The notes under the pieces are model-generated. The model did not search any database. It had not been told where the DNA came from and saw nothing but the letters and a program-made list of their open reading frames with translations. Source: JAJPXC01 sp964520525 (GTDB taxonomy: Bacteria; Bacteroidota; Bacteroidia; Bacteroidales; Muribaculaceae). From it: DNA of 45,065 bases. The DNA is taken from positions 1 to 45,065 of the forward strand of contig CAZFNR010000014.1 of assembly GCA_964520525.1 (NCBI GenBank), read 5' to 3'. This document shows positions 40,473-45,065 of the stretch, piece after piece. A program made the translations under genes and the position numbers. The first letter of the stretch is position 1; each line of letters begins with the position of its first letter.

Positions 40473-42188
40473 ATGGAAATAAATCATATAGATTTTCACA
40501 GCTACCCGGGTTCTAAAAAAATCTTTAAAAAAGGTTCGTTGTTCCCGGAAATGAGTGTAGCAATGCGTGTAATAAATCTCACTCCTACGGTAAAAATTGA
40601 TGAAAACGGCAACAAAACCGTGTGCGATAACGGCTCAGTGACGGTATATGACACAAGTGGCCCATACACAGATCCCGACGCCGAAATAGACATAAATAAA
40701 GGGTTGCCGCGTTTGCGCGAGAAGTGGCTTGCCAAGCGCGACGACCTCGAACTACTCATGGACTTCACCAGTGATTACGGGCGTATGCGCGAAGCCGACA
40801 AGTCGCTCGATTCGATACGTTTCGCCCACAGGCATAAACCCCGAGTAGCCAAGACGGGTAAAGCCATAACACAGATGGCACTCGCCCGCCAAGGAGTCAT
40901 CACTCCCGAGATGGAATATGTCGCCATACGGGAGAACCTAAGCAACTCCGAACTCGGCATAGAGAGCTACATCACTCCGGAATTTGTGCGCGATGAAATA
41001 GCCAAAGGGAGGGCTATCATTCCAGCCAACATCAATCATCCCGAAGCTGAACCGATGGTCATAGGACGCTCGTTCGCAGTGAAACTCAACACCAACATAG
41101 GCAATTCGGCGCTATCGTCGGGAATCGAAGAAGAAGTTGAGAAGGCGGTGTGGAGTTGCTATTGGGGCGGAGATACACTGATGGACCTCTCCACCGGCGA
41201 CAACATCCATGAAACCCGCGAGTGGATAATACGCAACTGTCCTGTGCCCGTGGGAACAGTCCCGGTATATCAAGCATTGGAAAAGGTGAACGGGAAAGTC
41301 GAAGACCTAACTTGGGAAATCTACCGCGATACTCTGATCGAACAAGCGGAGCAAGGAGTCGATTACTTCACAATTCATGCCGGGGCATTACGCGCCCACG
41401 CTGAAATGGTTGGAGAGCGAATGACAGGCATCGTCAGCCGCGGGGGGTCAATCATGACCCGATGGGCAGTAATACACGACGAGGAAAACTTCCTCTACAC
41501 CCACTTCGACGAGATATGCGAGATATTGGCCAAATATGATGTCGCAGTATCGCTCGGAGACGGATTGCGTCCCGGCTCAATCCATGATGCGAATGACCGC
41601 TCGCAATTTCTCGAACTTGACGTGCTCGGCGAGTTAACCGAAATAGCGTGGAAACATAACGTGCAGGTGCTAATCGAAGGTCCCGGCCATGTGCCTATGC
41701 ACAAAATACGGGAGAACATGGACCGCCAGCTCGACAAATGCCATGAGGCTCCATTCTATACTCTCGGCCCGCTGACCACCGACATCGCTCCGGGATACGA
41801 CCACATCACTTCGGCAATCGGTGCCGCCCAAATAGCTTGGATGGGTACTGCGATGATATGCTATGTCACCCCCAAAGAGCATTTAGCGTTGCCGAATCAG
41901 GAGGATGTGCGTAACGGTGTAATTACCTATAAAATCGCCGCCCACGCCGCCGACATTGCCAAGGGGTATCCAGGTGCGCAGGTCAGAGACGACGCAATGT
42001 CGAAAGCTCGGTTTGACTTCCGTTGGAAAGACCAGTTTAACCTCTCGCTCGACCCCGCTCGCGCAAAACAATACTATGTTGAGAGCCACAAAGACGATGA
42101 CCACTTCTGCACAATGTGCGGGCCCAATTTCTGCGCCATGCGCATCTCGCAAAAGCTAATCTACGATTGCGGCAAAATAAAGGACTGA
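40473..42188 (+). CDS. thiC: Phosphomethylpyrimidine synthase
   Basis: Radical SAM enzyme rearranging aminoimidazole ribotide to HMP phosphate. The 571-aa protein has the ThiC-specific C-terminal cluster motif CTMCGPNFC (CX2CX4C), the N-terminal PG/VYDTSGPY block, and AEGVIT-like GVITPEMEYVAIRENL. Length is at the full size for the family. It lies 22 nt after thiG and 6 nt before thiH. Confidence 0.97.
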   Translation: MEINHIDFHSYPGSKKIFKKGSLFPEMSVAMRVINLTPTVKIDENGNKTVCDNGSVTVYDTSGPYTDPDAEIDINKGLPRLREKWLAKRDDLELLMDFTSDYGRMREADKSLDSIRFAHRHKPRVAKTGKAITQMALARQGVITPEMEYVAIRENLSNSELGIESYITPEFVRDEIAKGRAIIPANINHPEAEPMVIGRSFAVKLNTNIGNSALSSGIEEEVEKAVWSCYWGGDTLMDLSTGDNIHETREWIIRNCPVPVGTVPVYQALEKVNGKVEDLTWEIYRDTLIEQAEQGVDYFTIHAGALRAHAEMVGERMTGIVSRGGSIMTRWAVIHDEENFLYTHFDEICEILAKYDVAVSLGDGLRPGSIHDANDRSQFLELDVLGELTEIAWKHNVQVLIEGPGHVPMHKIRENMDRQLDKCHEAPFYTLGPLTTDIAPGYDHITSAIGAAQIAWMGTAMICYVTPKEHLALPNQEDVRNGVITYKIAAHAADIAKGYPGAQVRDDAMSKARFDFRWKDQFNLSLDPARAKQYYVESHKDDDHFCTMCGPNFCAMRISQKLIYDCGKIKD

Positions 42189-42194
42189 AAAAAG

Positions 42195-43304
42195 ATGTTT
42201 TCTGACGAAATAAAACGATATGACTGGGACGACACAACCCGAGCCATATCCGCCAAAACGGCGAAAGATGTCGAGCTCGCTCTGTCAAAGGAGCGTCTCG
42301 ATGTTGATGACTTCATGGCGTTAATCTCACCCGCAGCTGCAGCATATCTTGAACCGATGGCGCGCCGCTCCCAAGAAATCACTTTGAGACGCTTCGGTAA
42401 GACAATATCAATGTACATACCCATGTATGTCTCCAATGCCTGCACCAACCATTGCGTCTACTGTGGTTTCAATCATGACAATCCATTGAAACGCACCACG
42501 TTGACAATGGAGCAAGTCAAAGCGGAGTGCGAAGCAATCAGGCGGCTCGGCCCATTTGAGAATCTGCTTATCGTATCGGGGGAATTTCCTGCGCTAAACG
42601 GAGTGGATTATCTTGAACAGGTGCTTCATGTGGCCCGCCCCTACTTCAACAACCTAACAATCGAAGTCATGCCGCTGAAAGAGCGCGATTATGAGCGTCT
42701 AACCCACAGCGGTCTGAACGGCGTGGTGTGTTTCCAGGAGACATACAACGCCGCCCGCTATGGCGTCTACCATCCACGCGGGATGAAGTCAATCTATGAG
42801 TGGCGTCTAAACGGCTTTGACCGCATGGGAGCCGCTGGTGTACACAAAATAGGTATGGGAGTTCTTATCGGTCTCGAAGATTGGCGCACCGACGCGACTA
42901 TGATGGCTCGCCACTTGCAATATCTAAGGCGCAACTATTGGCGCACGCGCTATTCCATCAATTTTCCCCGAATGTGCCCCGCCGAAGGTGGGTATCAACC
43001 TCGGGTAGTCATGACCGACAAAGAACTCGCCCAACTGACATTCGCATTCAGGATTTTTGACAACGATGTCGACATTTCCTACTCTACACGCGAGAGTCCA
43101 CGGTTCCGCGCCAACATGATGAAGCTCGGAGTCACATCAATGAGCGCCGGCAGCAAAACGGAGCCCGGGGGGTATGTGTCAACCCCCGACGCACTTGAAC
43201 AGTTTGAAGTCAGCGACAACCGCACACCGCTTGAAGTTGCCGATGAAATACGCCGTCTCGGCTATGAACCCATATGGAAAGATTGGGATAAAATTTTTGA
43301 TTAA
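42195..43304 (+). CDS. thiH: 2-iminoacetate synthase (ThiH)
   Basis: Radical SAM tyrosine lyase that releases dehydroglycine for ThiG. The 369-aa protein has the cluster motif CTNHCVYCGF (CX3CX2C), the following FNHDNPLKR, and the SFPRMCPAEG-like INFPRMCPAEGGY segment. It is the last gene of the thi operon. Its presence instead of ThiO fits an anaerobic lifestyle. A 76-nt gap separates it from gdhA. Confidence 0.96.
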   Translation: MFSDEIKRYDWDDTTRAISAKTAKDVELALSKERLDVDDFMALISPAAAAYLEPMARRSQEITLRRFGKTISMYIPMYVSNACTNHCVYCGFNHDNPLKRTTLTMEQVKAECEAIRRLGPFENLLIVSGEFPALNGVDYLEQVLHVARPYFNNLTIEVMPLKERDYERLTHSGLNGVVCFQETYNAARYGVYHPRGMKSIYEWRLNGFDRMGAAGVHKIGMGVLIGLEDWRTDATMMARHLQYLRRNYWRTRYSINFPRMCPAEGGYQPRVVMTDKELAQLTFAFRIFDNDVDISYSTRESPRFRANMMKLGVTSMSAGSKTEPGGYVSTPDALEQFEVSDNRTPLEVADEIRRLGYEPIWKDWDKIFD

Positions 43305-43333
43305 AATCAAACCGACAATTCAAGAAATATACC

Positions 43334-43341
43334 TACATTTG
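43334..43341 (+). promoter_or_regulatory. Possible -7 box for gdhA
   Basis: TACATTTG fits TAnnTTTG 40 nt before the gdhA ATG, but no TTTG lies at the right distance, so the promoter is weakly supported. Confidence 0.3.
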
Positions 43342-43380
43342 TGATGTTAACTTTATATCAATACATAATTTTTAGTGATT

Positions 43381-44718
43381 ATGGATATTAACAATATCAT
43401 GAACGCCCTGGAGGCTAAACACCCCGGAGAAAAAGAGTATCTTCAGGCGGTAAAAGAAGTGCTACTTTCCGTGAAGGATGTATATAACCAGCATCCTGAA
43501 TTTGAGAAAAACCGCATTATCGAGCGTATGGTCGAGCCTGACCGCATCGTAACGTTCCGCGTTACTTGGCTTGACGACAAAGGTGAAGTGCAAAACAATA
43601 TCGGATACCGCGTTCAGTTTAACAACGCCATAGGCCCGTACAAGGGGGGGATACGTTTCCACGCGTCTGTAAATCTGTCGATTTTGAAATTCCTTGGATT
43701 TGAACAAACTTTCAAAAATGCGTTGACCACCCTACCGATGGGAGGCGCCAAAGGGGGCAGCGACTTCTCCCCCCGCGGCAAGAGCGATCGCGAGATAATG
43801 CGTTTCTGCCAGGCTTTTATGCTCGGTTTGTGGAAAAATTTGGGCCCCGACCGCGACGTTCCCGCCGGCGACATAGGTGTAGGCGGCCGCGAAGTTGGCT
43901 ATATGTATGGAATGTACAAGCGTCTTGTCAACGAGCATAACGGCACGTTCACAGGCAAGGGTCTTGACTTCGGAGGGTCAAAAATCCGGCCGGAAGCCAC
44001 AGGTTTCGGCGCACTCTACTTCGTACAATCGATGCTGGCACGCCGTAACGACACACTCGCAGGAAAAACAATAGCCATATCCGGATTCGGTAACGTGGCA
44101 TGGGGAGCAGCTCTGAAAGCCACCGAACTTGGGGGTAAAGTAGTCACAATCTCAGGCCCCGACGGATATGTCTACGACCCCGACGGCATCTCAGGAGAGA
44201 AGATTGATTATATGCTTGAACTTCGCGCGAGCGGTGAGGATATTGTCGCACCCTACGCCGAGAAATATCCCTCAGCGACATTTTATCCCGGTCGCCGCCC
44301 CTGGGAGCGGAAAGTCGACATCGCCCTACCCTGCGCCACCCAAAACGAGGTCAGCGGTGAAGACGCGCGCCAGCTCGTCGACAACAAAGTGATGCTTGTC
44401 GCAGAGGTCTCCAACATGGGCTGCACGCCGGAGGCTATCGACACATTTATCGAAAGCCGGACGATGTATGCCCCGGGCAAGGCTGTCAATGCCGGCGGAG
44501 TTGCGACCTCAGGTCTTGAAATGAGTCAAAACGCCATGCACCTGCAGTGGACTGAGGAGGAGGTTGATGCCAAACTCCATCAAATCATGAAAGCAATCCA
44601 CACCCAATGTGAACGATATGGAATGGAACCCGACGGCTATCTTAACTACATGAAAGGTGCGAATATCGCAGGGTTCATGAAAGTCGCCAACGCCATGATG
44701 GGTCAAGGGGTAATCTAA
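43381..44718 (+). CDS. gdhA: NADP-type glutamate dehydrogenase
   Basis: Hexameric enzyme for reductive amination of 2-oxoglutarate, the main ammonia assimilation route in Bacteroidales. The 445-aa chain has GYRVQFNNAIGPYKGGIRFH, the catalytic Lys in PMGGAKGGSDF, the DIGVGGREVGYM block, and the nucleotide fold ISGFGNVAWGAALKATELGG. I use the ATG at 43381 over a GTG two codons earlier. The length matches the NADP-dependent class. A decayed copy of its 3' end is present at 32431-32570. Confidence 0.97.
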   Translation: MDINNIMNALEAKHPGEKEYLQAVKEVLLSVKDVYNQHPEFEKNRIIERMVEPDRIVTFRVTWLDDKGEVQNNIGYRVQFNNAIGPYKGGIRFHASVNLSILKFLGFEQTFKNALTTLPMGGAKGGSDFSPRGKSDREIMRFCQAFMLGLWKNLGPDRDVPAGDIGVGGREVGYMYGMYKRLVNEHNGTFTGKGLDFGGSKIRPEATGFGALYFVQSMLARRNDTLAGKTIAISGFGNVAWGAALKATELGGKVVTISGPDGYVYDPDGISGEKIDYMLELRASGEDIVAPYAEKYPSATFYPGRRPWERKVDIALPCATQNEVSGEDARQLVDNKVMLVAEVSNMGCTPEAIDTFIESRTMYAPGKAVNAGGVATSGLEMSQNAMHLQWTEEEVDAKLHQIMKAIHTQCERYGMEPDGYLNYMKGANIAGFMKVANAMMGQGVI

Positions 44719-44743
44719 ATAGAAACTTCATACACTAAAACCA

Positions 44744-44775
44744 CAAAGTCGCTCGGCACAAGCCGGGCGACTTTG
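44744..44775 (+). terminator. Terminator of gdhA
   Basis: CAAAGTCGCTCGGC / GCCGGGCGACTTTG arms (14 bp, one G-U) with loop ACAA, 25 nt after the gdhA stop. The sequence after it, CAGATTTAG, is only mildly U-rich. A related stem occurs at 32374-32405. Confidence 0.8.
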
Positions 44776-44809
44776 CAGATTTAGACAGAAACAGTGCTTT
44801 ATCTTACAG

Positions 44810-45027
44810 CTAAAGCCAAGTATAGCACTCTATGGTGGAAATGCACAACTCTTTTAGCGATTCATCAAAACGATTTGAATATCCATGCTGACGTGTTCGC
44901 CATTTAAGGTAGATCCTAATAGGAAATCTTTAGTCTAAAACTTAATCTTAAAGTAGTTTAACAGTGCTTTGTAGTTGTCTTGCGCCGTGAGGCAAGTGTC
45001 GGTCAAGAAACCGTCGAGAATATACAT
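44810..45027 (-). pseudogene. Possible decayed coding sequence at the window end
   Basis: A short frame from an ATG at 45027 reads MYILDGFLTDTCLTAQDNYK, then ALLNYFKIKF, to a stop at 44935. The same frame continues after that stop as TKDFLLGSTLNGEHVSMDIQ to another stop, and a shifted frame then gives SNRFDESLKELCISTIECYTWL to a stop at 44810. The peptides look more like real protein than noise, but I do not recognise them. A broken gene or mobile-element remnant is possible. Confidence 0.3.
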
Positions 45028-45065
45028 ACTTAAATTTACTCGTTTTCTGATTTATAGAACGTGCC

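Noticed and set aside
1..45065. CRISPR array, tRNA, rRNA or intact insertion sequence
   Set aside because: I saw no regularly spaced repeats, cloverleaf-type sequence, rRNA blocks or complete transposase in either strand.

Overview
The window looks like a chromosomal segment of a Bacteroidales bacterium, most likely from the Muribaculaceae/Bacteroidaceae side of the order. That inference rests on the gene content: Ctc-type L25, the DUF1599-DoxX-tpiA-SPOR-folE neighbourhood, SusF-like carbohydrate-binding repeats, an OmpP1/FadL barrel, and an ECF sigma factor paired with a small membrane protein. It also rests on repeated promoter boxes of the Bacteroidetes type (TTTG, 19-21 nt, TAnnTTTG) and the near absence of Shine-Dalgarno sequences. 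I see no rRNA, tRNA, CRISPR array, phage or intact insertion sequence. It is mostly core genome.

Layout. 1-4.2 kb is a minus-strand operon, pyrB-pyrI-flavin reductase-glyA-plsC. 4.2-5.4 kb is an ECF sigma factor with a membrane protein. 5.5-8.5 kb holds an outer-membrane beta-barrel, a GNAT acetyltransferase and a large polytopic membrane protein. 8.7-11.8 kb runs on the plus strand: rplY-pth-S4 protein, then a hemerythrin/LuxR pair. 11.8-19.6 kb is minus strand: folE, SPOR protein, tpiA, DoxX and DUF1599 proteins, a TPR protein and gyrA. 19.8-24.6 kb holds clpC and htpG, an ATP-dependent protein quality-control pair. 24.6-28.9 kb has small and surface proteins and the aguA-aguB route from agmatine to putrescine. 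29-34.7 kb holds a FadL-like porin, a strongly low-complexity secreted protein and an M3 peptidase. 34.9-37.1 kb holds tgt and an LptF/LptG-type permease. 37.2-43.3 kb is a TPP-riboswitch-controlled thiamine operon, thiD-thiS-tenI-thiE-thiG-thiC-thiH. The window closes with gdhA and its terminator.

The most notable non-genic signals are these. (1) A decayed copy of the 3' end of gdhA, including its terminator at the same spacing, lies in inverted orientation immediately downstream of the M3 peptidase gene, 11-12 kb from the intact gene. (2) The clpC upstream region carries a complete sigma-54-type -24/-12 element embedded in several perfect inverted repeats. (3) Downstream of the TPP aptamer, mutually exclusive complementary segments could switch exposure of the thiD start codon. 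(4) The tRNA-guanine transglycosylase lacks the canonical zinc-binding cysteines. I did not find a clearly new multi-gene system; the candidates are regulatory or evolutionary features in a conserved background.
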